Source of the DNA: Paenibacillus sp. MMS20-IR301
GTDB lineage: Bacteria; Bacillota; Bacilli; Paenibacillales; Paenibacillaceae
Length of the DNA stretch: 64,000 bases
Assembly (NCBI RefSeq): GCF_032302195.1
Contig: NZ_CP135275.1
Location: 7,399,001-7,463,000, forward strand
Reading direction: 5' to 3'
Shown one piece after another: positions 1 to 10,279 of this stretch. The notes under the pieces are model-generated. The model was not told the DNA's origin, did not search any database, and was given only the letters and a program-made list of their open reading frames with translations. Position 1 is the stretch's first letter, and each line of letters begins with the position of its first letter. A program made the position numbers and the translations under genes.

Positions 1-360
1 ATGCCGATTTTATCAACAGGACCGATTGAGAATAATGCCGTATCGGGAGTGAGACCCACGCAGACCGTTACGGTCAGGCTGGTGAAGCGGGATGCCATGG
101 GCGTGTCCGCAGTCAGTATTCAGGGCTATTTGCTTAATGGAACAAGAACGCTGTATGTAAGTGAGGTTATTACTATTGCTCCGAATGAAGTGGTGACCAG
201 GGATTATTTTGCCGATCTGGATGCCTTTGAATTTATTTTTACAACTGGAGAAGCAGCAGTGGAGGAGCTCGGAATTTCCATATGGGGCAAAAACGCTGCC
301 GGTGAGCTGGTAGATGCCCATCGTGTGGTTTCGCAGGAGATTTTAAACCCGGAAGTATAA
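1..360 (+). CDS. Exosporium head-domain protein, no collagen stalk
   Basis: A 119-residue protein opening with LSTGPIENN. It is homologous over its full length to the N-terminal about 120 residues of the collagen-like protein that follows: both share GPIENN, SGVRPT, VLYVSE or [16 protein letters not shown] and an AHRxVS end. It is therefore a stand-alone copy of that head domain, without Gly-X-Thr repeats or the BclB-like tail. There is no signal peptide, as expected for spore-surface proteins made in the mother cell. The ATG is the first base of the window, so its ribosome-binding site and promoter are not visible and a longer upstream start cannot be excluded. A spore-surface role is inferred only from the neighbour. 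Confidence 0.6.
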   Translation: MPILSTGPIENNAVSGVRPTQTVTVRLVKRDAMGVSAVSIQGYLLNGTRTLYVSEVITIAPNEVVTRDYFADLDAFEFIFTTGEAAVEELGISIWGKNAAGELVDAHRVVSQEILNPEV

Positions 361-1656
<1,296 letters not shown>

Positions 1657-1696
1657 AACCGTTAGTGGATTCTAGTATAAAAGGATAATTTACAAG

Positions 1697-1746
1697 CACA
1701 AAGGGACCTCCGAGCCGATGGCTGACGGACGTCCCTTTGTGTGTTT
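1697..1746 (+). terminator. Rho-independent terminator after the collagen-like gene
   Basis: An 11-bp perfect outer stem (CACAAAGGGAC with GTCCCTTTGTG) encloses a second inner pairing (CCGAGCC with GGCT and CGG) and is followed by TGTTTT. It separates the exosporium genes from the thiopeptide cluster. Confidence 0.8.
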
Positions 1747-1808
1747 TATCTGATGCGCAGCTGCACGGCCAACGATTTTGTTATGCCTCTGCAAAAAATC
1801 CTAATATT

Positions 1809-1877
1809 ACCTTTTAAGATGGAAAAATCACCTTTTAGGAGCAAAGACTTAAAAAAAGGCGATTGAGCTACTATATT
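1809..1877 (+). promoter_or_regulatory. LytTR-type direct-repeat operator and promoter of the thiopeptide operon
   Basis: Two direct repeats, ACCTTTTAAG (1809-1818) and ACCTTTTAGG (1830-1839), start exactly 21 bp apart, two helical turns. AgrA/ComE-type LytTR regulators bind pairs of about 9-bp direct repeats with this phasing. A -10-like TATATT lies at 1872-1877, about 32 bp downstream of the second repeat, with only a poor -35, as expected of an activated promoter. The only LytTR regulator in the window is encoded at the far end of this cluster, so it is the natural ligand. The operator call rests on sequence pattern only. Confidence 0.65.
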
Positions 1878-1910
1878 GTTGTAAAAGAGAAGAGGAAAGA
1901 GGAGCTGGAA

Positions 1911-3677
1911 ATGAATCTGATTGCGGCAATCTTGGATAGGATTGAAACAGGTTGTCCCAATAATTCCATTTCTGACTTATATCTGCGGATTTCGGGGATG
2001 TCTGTATTCATCTCACTTACCGGTAAAGAAATTGAGTTGCACCGCAAAGTTGATGTTTGTGTTGCTGTCGGGCATTCCAAACTGTATGTATTTCCACTGA
2101 AGCCGCAAGGGGGAAATTGTGTAAACAGCTTTTTAAGCAGGCTGAATTTATATTATGAAAGCTTCTTTATCTCTAATTCTAATACCCGGCTCTTTGAAAC
2201 TATAAAGAGAATCAAGGGGGAACTGTTGAATAGGACGATTGATTTTCCCCCGCATAAATCAAGTAGGGGTGAATCTTTAAGTTACTTGTCCGTTACTTAT
2301 GATCCATGGAGCATTAAACAAGAGGTGTTTGTTCAAGGACATGGATGCCCCGGGTGTACAAGTGCAAATGTCAATCAGATCCGGCAAGAGGAATTTCAAT
2401 ATATAGCTCCCGTAAAAGCAGCAAATAATTATTATCAAACCCCGCCCTCAGACAAATTATTAGAGATGATCTGTTCAGAGTTGCCGATATTCATGAGCAG
2501 ACAAGAGTACAAGGAGGGGTTATATAAAAGTGATGTTTTCTTCTTTAATCATCATTTTGGCCAATATATGAATGCTTCCAGTCTTAAAGGAAATTCTGAG
2601 CAAAGCATGAAGCTAGCGATCTTAGAAGCTGTTGAAAGATATTCCGGTACATGTAAACCCAGCAATCAGGTTACTTACCGTGGAAGTTACGACAAACTCA
2701 TTGAAGAAAAGAAAAAGATTGTGAATGTACAAGAGTTTGGTTTAGAAGGACAAAACAAAACTGTTGTTGACTGGATTGAGGTGTTCTCATGGAAAGCACA
2801 GAATCAAGTATTAATTCCGGAGGAACTGGTGTATTACAAACACCGCAGGAATAATAATTTACCTATTATTGGAAATTCAAATGGAAATTCAGTAGGCACA
2901 AACCTTATAGAATCTGTTTTTTATGGTGTGCTTGAAGTAATAGAAAGAGATGCATTTCTGAATCACTGGTATTTGAGGAGAAGGCCCAAGCGAATAGACT
3001 TATCTTCTGTAAAAAGTAAAGGAACAATAGCTGCAATCAATAGAATCCAGGAGCTTGGATATAGTTTGCACTGCTTCGATATAACTACCGAACTTGGAAT
3101 TCCAACAATATGGTTATTTGCAGAGGGTTGTGTGGAACCTTCATTTGCCACCTACACGACAACAGGGATAAGCATAGATCCAGCGAAGGCTTTGGATAAA
3201 GCCCTTGAAGAAATGCTATATGCATTCCTTACCTATACAGATTTTGACACAATTAAAGAACAAGCCTTGAGGGTATTAAGCGGTAAAGTTAGTGTTATGC
3301 AGGATCATCCGTTATTGTACGCTTTACCACAAATGCGGGGAGAATTCGACTTTTTGTTTGGGGATACGATAGAGGAACAAGACTTTGACGATAATTTTCC
3401 TGAGTTTATCCCCGCCGAAATCAACCTTACTGCGAAGTTGCAGCATTTGCTAACGCAAATCGGGCAGCTCTATGGAAATGTGTATATTGCAGATCTTACT
3501 CCAAAAGGGTTCATAGATTACAACATTAAAGCGGTCAAAGTAGTGATTCCTGGCCTCCAGCAACTTTGGTTTGGAGCAGATTACATAAGTATTTCTGAGC
3601 AGAGATTAAGGCAGATTGCGAATTATTGGAAAATGGTAACATATGAAGTAAACGTGGGCATGCATCCTTATCCGTAA
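1911..3677 (+). CDS. YcaO-family protein, thiopeptide cluster (copy 1)
   Basis: A protein of about 588 residues with an N-terminal region of about 150 residues containing CPGC, then a YcaO domain. Typical nucleotide-binding blocks are seen: KGNSEQSMKLAILEAVER (about 225-243), NGNSVG and LEVIERDAF (about 323-348), and GISIDPAKALDKALEE. YcaO enzymes use ATP to cyclise Cys/Ser/Thr to azolines on a leader-bearing peptide. The protein ends MHPYP, a partly degenerate form of the C-terminal PxPxP found in azoline-forming YcaOs. The ATG is chosen because AAAGAGGAG lies about 8 nt upstream; a TTG 16 codons earlier would overlap the promoter. It is the first gene of the operon. Its division of labour with the second YcaO protein is unknown. 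Confidence 0.85.
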   Translation: MNLIAAILDRIETGCPNNSISDLYLRISGMSVFISLTGKEIELHRKVDVCVAVGHSKLYVFPLKPQGGNCVNSFLSRLNLYYESFFISNSNTRLFETIKRIKGELLNRTIDFPPHKSSRGESLSYLSVTYDPWSIKQEVFVQGHGCPGCTSANVNQIRQEEFQYIAPVKAANNYYQTPPSDKLLEMICSELPIFMSRQEYKEGLYKSDVFFFNHHFGQYMNASSLKGNSEQSMKLAILEAVERYSGTCKPSNQVTYRGSYDKLIEEKKKIVNVQEFGLEGQNKTVVDWIEVFSWKAQNQVLIPEELVYYKHRRNNNLPIIGNSNGNSVGTNLIESVFYGVLEVIERDAFLNHWYLRRRPKRIDLSSVKSKGTIAAINRIQELGYSLHCFDITTELGIPTIWLFAEGCVEPSFATYTTTGISIDPAKALDKALEEMLYAFLTYTDFDTIKEQALRVLSGKVSVMQDHPLLYALPQMRGEFDFLFGDTIEEQDFDDNFPEFIPAEINLTAKLQHLLTQIGQLYGNVYIADLTPKGFIDYNIKAVKVVIPGLQQLWFGADYISISEQRLRQIANYWKMVTYEVNVGMHPYP

Positions 3678-3692
3678 AAGGAGAACTTTAAA

Positions 3693-6218
3693 ATGACTAT
3701 TTCACCAGTGTTTATCCGTAGAGATACTAGTTTCTCAATTAGTTCAATGCATTTTCTAATGGAAGACAATCTGCTTGTACTGCTGAAGAGAAAGAATGAA
3801 GTAGGCGACCGGTTTAAAGAAACCCAGGATAACGTCATAAAGCTAATGGAGCAAGAAATATACACGGCCGACGAATATGCACGAAAAAAACTGCTTAAAC
3901 TTAAAAGAAAAATCATTAAAGGTGAATTTCCCGATTTATCGATAGTAGAGACTGCTGAATTAAAGCATGCGCTTGATTGTTATATTGATATTTTTGAAAA
4001 ATACAAGTCCGCTCAGCAAAGACTCGAAGAAGAATTCATTCAAGCTTTTAAGAATGAGCGAAAAAGTCTGCAACAGGTTTTTAAGAACAGAGAGCTTCAG
4101 AACGCAGTGGGTATTACTATCGGGGAAGAAGTATATAACAAATTAAATAATTATCTAGATACAAATACTGAAGAACATAATAGAAATCTGCGTAAACTGG
4201 ATAATTTCCTGCTGAAATTTCTAACTAGGGCGTCATTGAAAACAAGTCCCTTAGCCAACCTGACAATTACCGGCGTTTTTGATGGTACAGAAAAAAAGTC
4301 GGTTAATAAATTGTACACTAAGTTAAATTATGCCGTTCTTTTTAATCTTATAAATTCCATTTGTCTTGAAGAATCTATATTGCCCTCTTTTGAATATGTT
4401 ATAAACGATACGTTCATTGAATCCGGGGATTTCTATTATGTTACAACTACAACAAGCAGCAAGCAGGCACAATTAAATCTGTATAATAATGCACAGCAGT
4501 TAGGTTCAATTAAAAGGAATGCTCTTATCGATTACATTTTTAAAGAACTGAGAAGCCGGCAATTTTCTTATTCAGATTTCCATAAGCTTTTCCGGGAGAG
4601 CATTTCCGATGAGAAGCAAAGAAATAATATCCTGATAAAATTGATGAAAAGCGGATTTATTTTAAGAGTGGATTACTTTATGGAGACAGACAAAGATTTA
4701 TTGGAAAACCTGATTCAGTTTCTGTATCAAGTAAATTACAGAATGGATATTATCGGTAAATTCGAGAGATTACATGAATTATGTTCCCCAACGGAAGTAA
4801 TCATGGAGTTTGCCACAGCCAAAGAAATCTACTTGATTATAGAAGAATTATCAGATTTATATCAGGTGGATAAAGTAAATCGTAAAAATATGCTGTACAT
4901 AGATTATATAAAGCATGATCAACAAACGGACAGCAATCATATTGCAGACCTAAAACCGCTGTTGGAGGAGTATCAATATTTAACATTAGCTTTTGATCCT
5001 ACCCAGAGAAGCCGGTATGTGGTAAGCCGGAAATTTAATGAAAAGTTCGGAGAAACCTATATACCGGGAAATAATAAGGAGCTCTCAGAGGTTCTAAGAT
5101 TTATTGGCGAATCTATACAGCAGACAGAGGAAGCTAATATTTTCAACGGGATCTATCCTTGGAACAAGATTTACGAGGAGCCGGTATTAAACCAATATAA
5201 TCAAGCAGCCAAAAGCTTTATGAAATCTATCGAAGATAGGGAACCGTATGCTGAAATTATTTTCACATTAAATGAACTCAAGCATTTTACCGGTCCAATC
5301 CGTGAGATAACGAAGCTGGATCTGATTTCACACTCGTTTTTTTATCAGCACAGCCAAGAGTTCCAAATTATAATACTTAACCATATCTACAGGGGATACA
5401 GTAACTTTATGGCCAGATTCATGAAGTACGGGCAGGTAAACCCGGATTTCAGAACGTATATCTCAGAATTCTTTGATTCCAAAAATATAATGGATCTTCA
5501 ATATTCATACGGATTCAACGCAAATATTCGTGATCCGATTGTCTCCAGAAATTTCATCTTACCCTATGACAACGGTCAAATGCATTGTGCAGATTGGAAC
5601 GATGTTTATATGTATTTCAATAAGCAGAATGGACTTCTTGAATACCGGGATAAAAAGACTGATGAGCAGATAAGACCGCTCTTCTTGGGAACGCTCATAT
5701 CTGCCTTTTGTCCGCCTATTCAAAATGTCTTTGATCTTATGTCATCTCACGGGACCATCTATTCTGATTTTGGTGAAATCGCCCTTAGAATGAAGATAGC
5801 GGAGAAGAAATTGAATGATATTGTGATTATTCCAAGAATCAGTATTGGTGACGTTGGGGAGTGTACAATTTCAAGGAAAAAGTGGCTGATAAAAACCAGT
5901 GTAATAAAAATTGAGGATGAACATGATGATTTTCATATTTGGGAAAAACTTAATGACTTTCTGGAAAAACAAGGGATAGGCGGCCGTTTTTATGTCCGGA
6001 ATTTCTTGATGGATCTGTTGCAGGAAACCAGCAAGGTGACAGATGCCAAACCGCAATTTATTAATATGTCATCGGTATCTCTTTTTAGGCTTCTGAAAAG
6101 TATTATCAACAATACAGCCTATATATTAATAGAAGAGGAACATCCGGTTGCCGAAGGTGATTATATCTCGGAATACATTATTGAGAACACTATAAAGGAT
6201 GATATTGTTCTATGCTGA
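3693..6218 (+). CDS. LanB-type dehydratase, glutamylation protein (split LanB)
   Basis: An 841-residue protein with features of the lantibiotic dehydratase N-terminal domain: the long helical N-terminus leads to FLTRASLKTSPLANLTITGVF (about residue 175-195), matching the family's RxSPxG-like block. It stops before the SpaB_C elimination domain found in full-length LanB proteins, as in thiopeptide systems where the glutamyl-transfer and elimination steps are separate polypeptides. The expected role is to glutamylate core Ser/Thr from glutamyl-tRNA. An AAAGGAG lies just upstream of the ATG. The 3' end overlaps the next gene by 7 nt, indicating translational coupling. Confidence 0.85.
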   Translation: MTISPVFIRRDTSFSISSMHFLMEDNLLVLLKRKNEVGDRFKETQDNVIKLMEQEIYTADEYARKKLLKLKRKIIKGEFPDLSIVETAELKHALDCYIDIFEKYKSAQQRLEEEFIQAFKNERKSLQQVFKNRELQNAVGITIGEEVYNKLNNYLDTNTEEHNRNLRKLDNFLLKFLTRASLKTSPLANLTITGVFDGTEKKSVNKLYTKLNYAVLFNLINSICLEESILPSFEYVINDTFIESGDFYYVTTTTSSKQAQLNLYNNAQQLGSIKRNALIDYIFKELRSRQFSYSDFHKLFRESISDEKQRNNILIKLMKSGFILRVDYFMETDKDLLENLIQFLYQVNYRMDIIGKFERLHELCSPTEVIMEFATAKEIYLIIEELSDLYQVDKVNRKNMLYIDYIKHDQQTDSNHIADLKPLLEEYQYLTLAFDPTQRSRYVVSRKFNEKFGETYIPGNNKELSEVLRFIGESIQQTEEANIFNGIYPWNKIYEEPVLNQYNQAAKSFMKSIEDREPYAEIIFTLNELKHFTGPIREITKLDLISHSFFYQHSQEFQIIILNHIYRGYSNFMARFMKYGQVNPDFRTYISEFFDSKNIMDLQYSYGFNANIRDPIVSRNFILPYDNGQMHCADWNDVYMYFNKQNGLLEYRDKKTDEQIRPLFLGTLISAFCPPIQNVFDLMSSHGTIYSDFGEIALRMKIAEKKLNDIVIIPRISIGDVGECTISRKKWLIKTSVIKIEDEHDDFHIWEKLNDFLEKQGIGGRFYVRNFLMDLLQETSKVTDAKPQFINMSSVSLFRLLKSIINNTAYILIEEEHPVAEGDYISEYIIENTIKDDIVLC

Positions 6219-7264
6219 CAACAATTAAATGCTTTTTATATGACAATATTAGACTGAACACCTTTTTGAAAGAAATTTTTAATTATCTGTCTATACATGA
6301 ATGCCCGGGAGTTTCATTGAAAAAGGGTTATGCTCAAGGTTTCCATATTTCAATCCGGATTGAAGAGGAAAATGAACCCTTCATTGATTTCATTAAAGAG
6401 CAGTATATCTTGTATACAGCTCCCGGAGCGGTAGACTATGAGAAAGCCGAGCGGCTGATTAAAGCAGTAGCAAGAATGGAAGAGAATGGGGAGGTTATGC
6501 TCCCGTTACTCCAGGACGGCAGCTTGCTTATATCTGGCGATCTTAATTTTAGTCCGAGAAAAAAGGTTTATAGCATACAAACTCAAGCAGCTATTGAAAA
6601 AATTCAAACAGAATTCCTCACCGGCATATATGCATATTGGTCGAATATTGATGAAAATCAGCAAAACTATATAATGGCATATTTATTTATGCTGCTGGGT
6701 TCGTATAGCCCCGATGGACTCAAATCAGGCTATTTGGCTATGCGTTCGAATTATGAATACTTTGTTGAGCAGTTAAAAGATATCGGCCATGAGGATAAAC
6801 GCAAGGAGTGGAAACACTATATTTCATTCCGGAATGAACAAGATCTTTACTTTATTCAAAATGGAGTAGCAGATTTTTTTGAGAAAAAATGCCCGGTTGA
6901 AAAGGAAGCAGAAAAATATCTTGAGAAGCTGCGGGAGCTCCTAAGAGATTCATATAACAACGGAGGAGTTAATACACAGGCTCTTTATTCGGCAGCTACC
7001 TTTTTTGAGCGGCATGAGCATTCCAGCAGTTTTCATCAATTATTTTATAAGAATAATGAATTCCTGGAAAATTATGAAGAAAAGAATTTTACTTTGTACC
7101 GGTTAATTCTGGGAGAAATATATTCTCTATTCCCGGAATTAAATATGAGCAATCTTAGGAAGCAGAAGATTACTGGACTGACTGCCGAGGCTGTTGAAGC
7201 TTACTATAAAATTTCATGGAAGGATGTTTATGACGGGTGGCTCAAAACGAATCGGGATATCTAA
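6212..7264 (+). CDS. Candidate pyridine synthase (SpaB_C-like fold), TclM/TbtD position
   Basis: A 350-residue protein with GFHISIRI near residue 45, a diverged counterpart of the GGPHIRLR strand of SpaB_C domains, and a helical second half containing SPDGLKSGYLAMRSNYEYF. Because a canonical elimination-domain protein is encoded separately at 10280-11152, this diverged relative best fits the thiopeptide cycloaddition enzyme. That enzyme joins two dehydroalanines into a six-membered N-heterocycle and expels the leader. This is inference from fold-level resemblance and cluster completeness; it could instead be a second elimination-like protein. It overlaps both neighbours. Confidence 0.6.
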   Translation: MLTTIKCFLYDNIRLNTFLKEIFNYLSIHECPGVSLKKGYAQGFHISIRIEEENEPFIDFIKEQYILYTAPGAVDYEKAERLIKAVARMEENGEVMLPLLQDGSLLISGDLNFSPRKKVYSIQTQAAIEKIQTEFLTGIYAYWSNIDENQQNYIMAYLFMLLGSYSPDGLKSGYLAMRSNYEYFVEQLKDIGHEDKRKEWKHYISFRNEQDLYFIQNGVADFFEKKCPVEKEAEKYLEKLRELLRDSYNNGGVNTQALYSAATFFERHEHSSSFHQLFYKNNEFLENYEEKNFTLYRLILGEIYSLFPELNMSNLRKQKITGLTAEAVEAYYKISWKDVYDGWLKTNRDI

Positions 7265-8475
7265 TTGCGGACGCTCAGAACCTATTTCTATTTCACAACG
7301 GCGGATTGAAGGAGCTGAAATTACCTTCTTCGAACAAAGAGCATCTTCTTGCACAATTTGAAGCGCCAGAGGAAGTTATATTCTTGAACAGCGAAACTAT
7401 AGCAAAGCTTATACCAGATCGTCCTGAATTTATAAGCTCTGAGGTGACGTGGAAGGATGTAGCCTTAAATTCTAATACTATTTTATATATCAGGGAAGAC
7501 TGGTATTCAAATGATAGAGTGAAAAATGAAATAAATCTTGTGAAAACAGCAAGCGGTAATTATACAGATGTTAATGATATATACAGAGAAATATTTTATA
7601 GCCATGTGCAGAAGAATTCTGAGTTAGCCTATTTGTTCGAGGGCGAAGCTGATGGATCGTTAATTAGTGAAAAGTTGCTCATGGCTGTATTGGATTTTGA
7701 AGTGAAGAGCTTTACTGACATGTATCCGGCTGGCCGGGACAGGGATTTACTTCAATCAATCGATACACTGTTAACGCTAAACGGCAGGCTCATTTTTGAT
7801 ATCACGGTGAAGGATACGACTATTATTGAGGTTCCGTACCGGGTATCTGAGAGTTTAGATCAAACCTACAGCATTAGTGAGGATGTACAAACCTCTTTTT
7901 TTGATACGATGATCAATAATTTCCAGTATTTTATTAAAAAAATATACGGCAGCAATTATATCGTATTCACCTCTTACGATCATATGTTAAAGAGGCTTGT
8001 GCGGCACTGCTTTGAACAACAGCTCTTTGCGCTTGAGACTTATCAGCTGAGTTATTCGGATTCCATTCATGAGCAAGCCGTTGCAGAACTGTTTTCTTTT
8101 AACGGGATCGATCATAGTCAAGTCACTTACGAATTAACAAGGGATACCAAATTCAATGCTATTTGTGTCAAGGCGCATCTTGATAATAAAGGCTCATCCT
8201 GTTGTTATTATGGGACTCACTTAACGGAGCTTGTAGAACAGGCAGATAAAGAATTGATTGTGAAATATATACAGAATAATTTCGCGGAGATCTCTTCTTC
8301 TTCTGAGGCTGTAGCCGGAAGTTCTGATGAGCAAAGAAATCATCCGGCTTTGGAATTTAAGTTTGAGGAGTTTAATCGTTTTATTTCTGATCATTTCATG
8401 TTGAGGATAGCTAAGCTGCCTCAGTTAGCGGATATTGATGTATATATAGCAGGGATCGGTGATTTTGATGATTAA
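7237..8475 (+). CDS. Unrecognised thiopeptide-cluster protein, possible cyclodehydratase partner
   Basis: A 412-residue protein starting at GTG inside the end of the preceding gene (28-nt overlap). I see no catalytic motif. The N-terminus alternates short strands (GYLIADAQNLFLFHNGG), and a C-terminal part has FNAICVKAHLDNKGSSCCYYG. It lies just before the second YcaO gene, where other thiopeptide clusters encode the leader-binding/E1-like partner of the cyclodehydratase. A recognition-element or ocin-ThiF-like role is therefore a reasonable guess. I cannot see a ThiF nucleotide-binding motif or CxxC pairs to support it, so function is left open. Codon and base use match the rest of the cluster. 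Confidence 0.5.
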   Translation: MAQNESGYLIADAQNLFLFHNGGLKELKLPSSNKEHLLAQFEAPEEVIFLNSETIAKLIPDRPEFISSEVTWKDVALNSNTILYIREDWYSNDRVKNEINLVKTASGNYTDVNDIYREIFYSHVQKNSELAYLFEGEADGSLISEKLLMAVLDFEVKSFTDMYPAGRDRDLLQSIDTLLTLNGRLIFDITVKDTTIIEVPYRVSESLDQTYSISEDVQTSFFDTMINNFQYFIKKIYGSNYIVFTSYDHMLKRLVRHCFEQQLFALETYQLSYSDSIHEQAVAELFSFNGIDHSQVTYELTRDTKFNAICVKAHLDNKGSSCCYYGTHLTELVEQADKELIVKYIQNNFAEISSSSEAVAGSSDEQRNHPALEFKFEEFNRFISDHFMLRIAKLPQLADIDVYIAGIGDFDD

Positions 8476-10252
8476 CTTAATCAGGAATGATTCGGCAGCC
8501 TTTATGCACATGAAAACTCTTTTGAGCCAGGAACAGATTCCTTACCGCATAGCGGATTGCTTTGAGGCATCTACAGTACTCTATGTAACAGATGTTCTTG
8601 GAGATTACCTGGAAGAAACAACAAATAGAGTGATGTCAATTTTCTACTTTGAAAATCTTTTAATGATGGGCCCATTCAATAGTCAGCATGACCCCGGCAA
8701 GCTAAGTGCAGCTATTATTGAAATGAGGAATCAAGGATTGAAGAATCTTCCGGTGATTCTTTTCGGTAAAAAAATCCCGTTCCGGGCAGATGAGGCAAGT
8801 GATTCATTTCTTGTGAACTTTATAAAAGCTTTTGATCAGAAGGAAGAGCTGCTGCACGAATATTCAGACTCCTTATTTGTATTGAGCTGGAAGCATAATG
8901 AGTTTCTCCGATATAAATTAATCGATAAGAAACCTAAAGCTGCAGCTGATCTCAAACAAAATCATAACGATGATCAGAGAGTGCATAAAATTGGCTACTA
9001 TGACCATTTATACGATACGTACACTGCCAACTCAGGAGGCGTATTTATCCACCGCTATTTGGATCTGATGTCTAAGCATATTCCTGCATTCGGAACACAG
9101 CTGAAGGTATCAAGTAATTATACAGAATCAGGTTATGGACGTGGTTATAGCCGGGCGATAGCCAAGACCTTAAGTACAGTAGAAGCTTTTGAAAGATATG
9201 CAGGCATGTTCAATAAGACGGATGCGGAAACGGTATGCTCTACTTATAGGCAGATCAAGGATCAAGCCTTAGATCCCCGGAAGTTGATTTTGCATTCAGA
9301 GGAAGAGTATTCCAATCCAAACTTCAAATTAAAGCGTTATGACGATAATCTCAAATTCAACTGGATCAGGGCGACTTCTTTAAAGAATGGAAAGGAAGTG
9401 TTTATACCTGAACAGGCGGTTTTTTTTGGTTCAAAAGAAAAGAAAGAAAAGGAAAATTATTTCTTGTATGAAACCTCAAATGGCGCTGCAGTAGGGGGAA
9501 GTATTAAAGAAGCCATCCTCTATGGTTTATATGAAGTCATTGAAAGACATAATTTTCTTTCCACTTGGTATAGCAGGGCTAAGTGTACAGAAATAGCTCT
9601 GGAGTCTGCTGGAATTAAGGAAATCAATAACTTAAATGTACTTCTAAAACGCGATAACAAAGAGATAAAACTGTATGATATTTCAGCAGATCTAGGTATC
9701 CCAAGCATATGGGCGTTAGTCCGGTCTAAAGACCAAAATGCAGTAATGGCGGCATATAACGCAGCAGGCACTAATCTCTCACCGGTCAAAGCCGCGGAAT
9801 CGGCCCTGCTGGAGGTTTGTACTTCTTATCCTATTTATGAGTACCTGTTGAGGCACGATTCCAAGATTATGGACAGGGCCAAATATGTTATTCAATCAGC
9901 AGAGCGTGTAACAGAATTTCAAGATCATGTATTGTATTACTCTTCATCCCGAAATTCGAAATACTTACAATTTGCTGATAACGGAGAATCCGCGAAAGAC
10001 ATCAGAGATGTATATAAAAATGCCGGGGAGCCCTCCTCCAAGGGTACCGAGGAATATTTAAGAATAGTTCTTGCAAAGTTGCTGTCTTGTTTTGAAGATG
10101 TTCTTTATTTAGATATCACTCCTGATTTCTTAAGGAATGAAGAATTATTTTGTGTGAAGATTATTGTTCCGGGAATGTTGCCAATGACGTTCGGACAACA
10201 GTATAAGAGAACGATATATGCAACTCACAAAGAGCCCCACCCCTTTCCATAA
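8468..10252 (+). CDS. YcaO-family azoline-forming protein, thiopeptide cluster (copy 2)
   Basis: A protein of about 594 residues with a N-terminal region of about 170 residues including MGPFNSQ, reminiscent of the partner-domain GP block but without its cysteines. A YcaO domain follows: GYGRGYSRAIAKTLSTVEAF (about 222-241), NGAAVGGS (about 337), YEVIERHNF (about 355) and GTNLSPVKAAESALLE. It ends PHPFP, a full C-terminal PxPxP motif, so it is the better candidate for the core azoline-forming cyclodehydratase. ERD of copy 1 is ERH here. The start is uncertain: ATG 8468 with GGTGAT just upstream, or GTG 8459. It overlaps the upstream gene by 8 nt. Confidence 0.85.
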   Translation: MINLIRNDSAAFMHMKTLLSQEQIPYRIADCFEASTVLYVTDVLGDYLEETTNRVMSIFYFENLLMMGPFNSQHDPGKLSAAIIEMRNQGLKNLPVILFGKKIPFRADEASDSFLVNFIKAFDQKEELLHEYSDSLFVLSWKHNEFLRYKLIDKKPKAAADLKQNHNDDQRVHKIGYYDHLYDTYTANSGGVFIHRYLDLMSKHIPAFGTQLKVSSNYTESGYGRGYSRAIAKTLSTVEAFERYAGMFNKTDAETVCSTYRQIKDQALDPRKLILHSEEEYSNPNFKLKRYDDNLKFNWIRATSLKNGKEVFIPEQAVFFGSKEKKEKENYFLYETSNGAAVGGSIKEAILYGLYEVIERHNFLSTWYSRAKCTEIALESAGIKEINNLNVLLKRDNKEIKLYDISADLGIPSIWALVRSKDQNAVMAAYNAAGTNLSPVKAAESALLEVCTSYPIYEYLLRHDSKIMDRAKYVIQSAERVTEFQDHVLYYSSSRNSKYLQFADNGESAKDIRDVYKNAGEPSSKGTEEYLRIVLAKLLSCFEDVLYLDITPDFLRNEELFCVKIIVPGMLPMTFGQQYKRTIYATHKEPHPFP

Positions 10253-10279
10253 TATGCTCTATTGAAAGAAGGGATAGAC

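Noticed and set aside
7237..8475. Assignment as an E1-like ThiF protein
   Set aside because: No GxGxxG nucleotide motif or CxxC pairs are visible; left as unrecognised.
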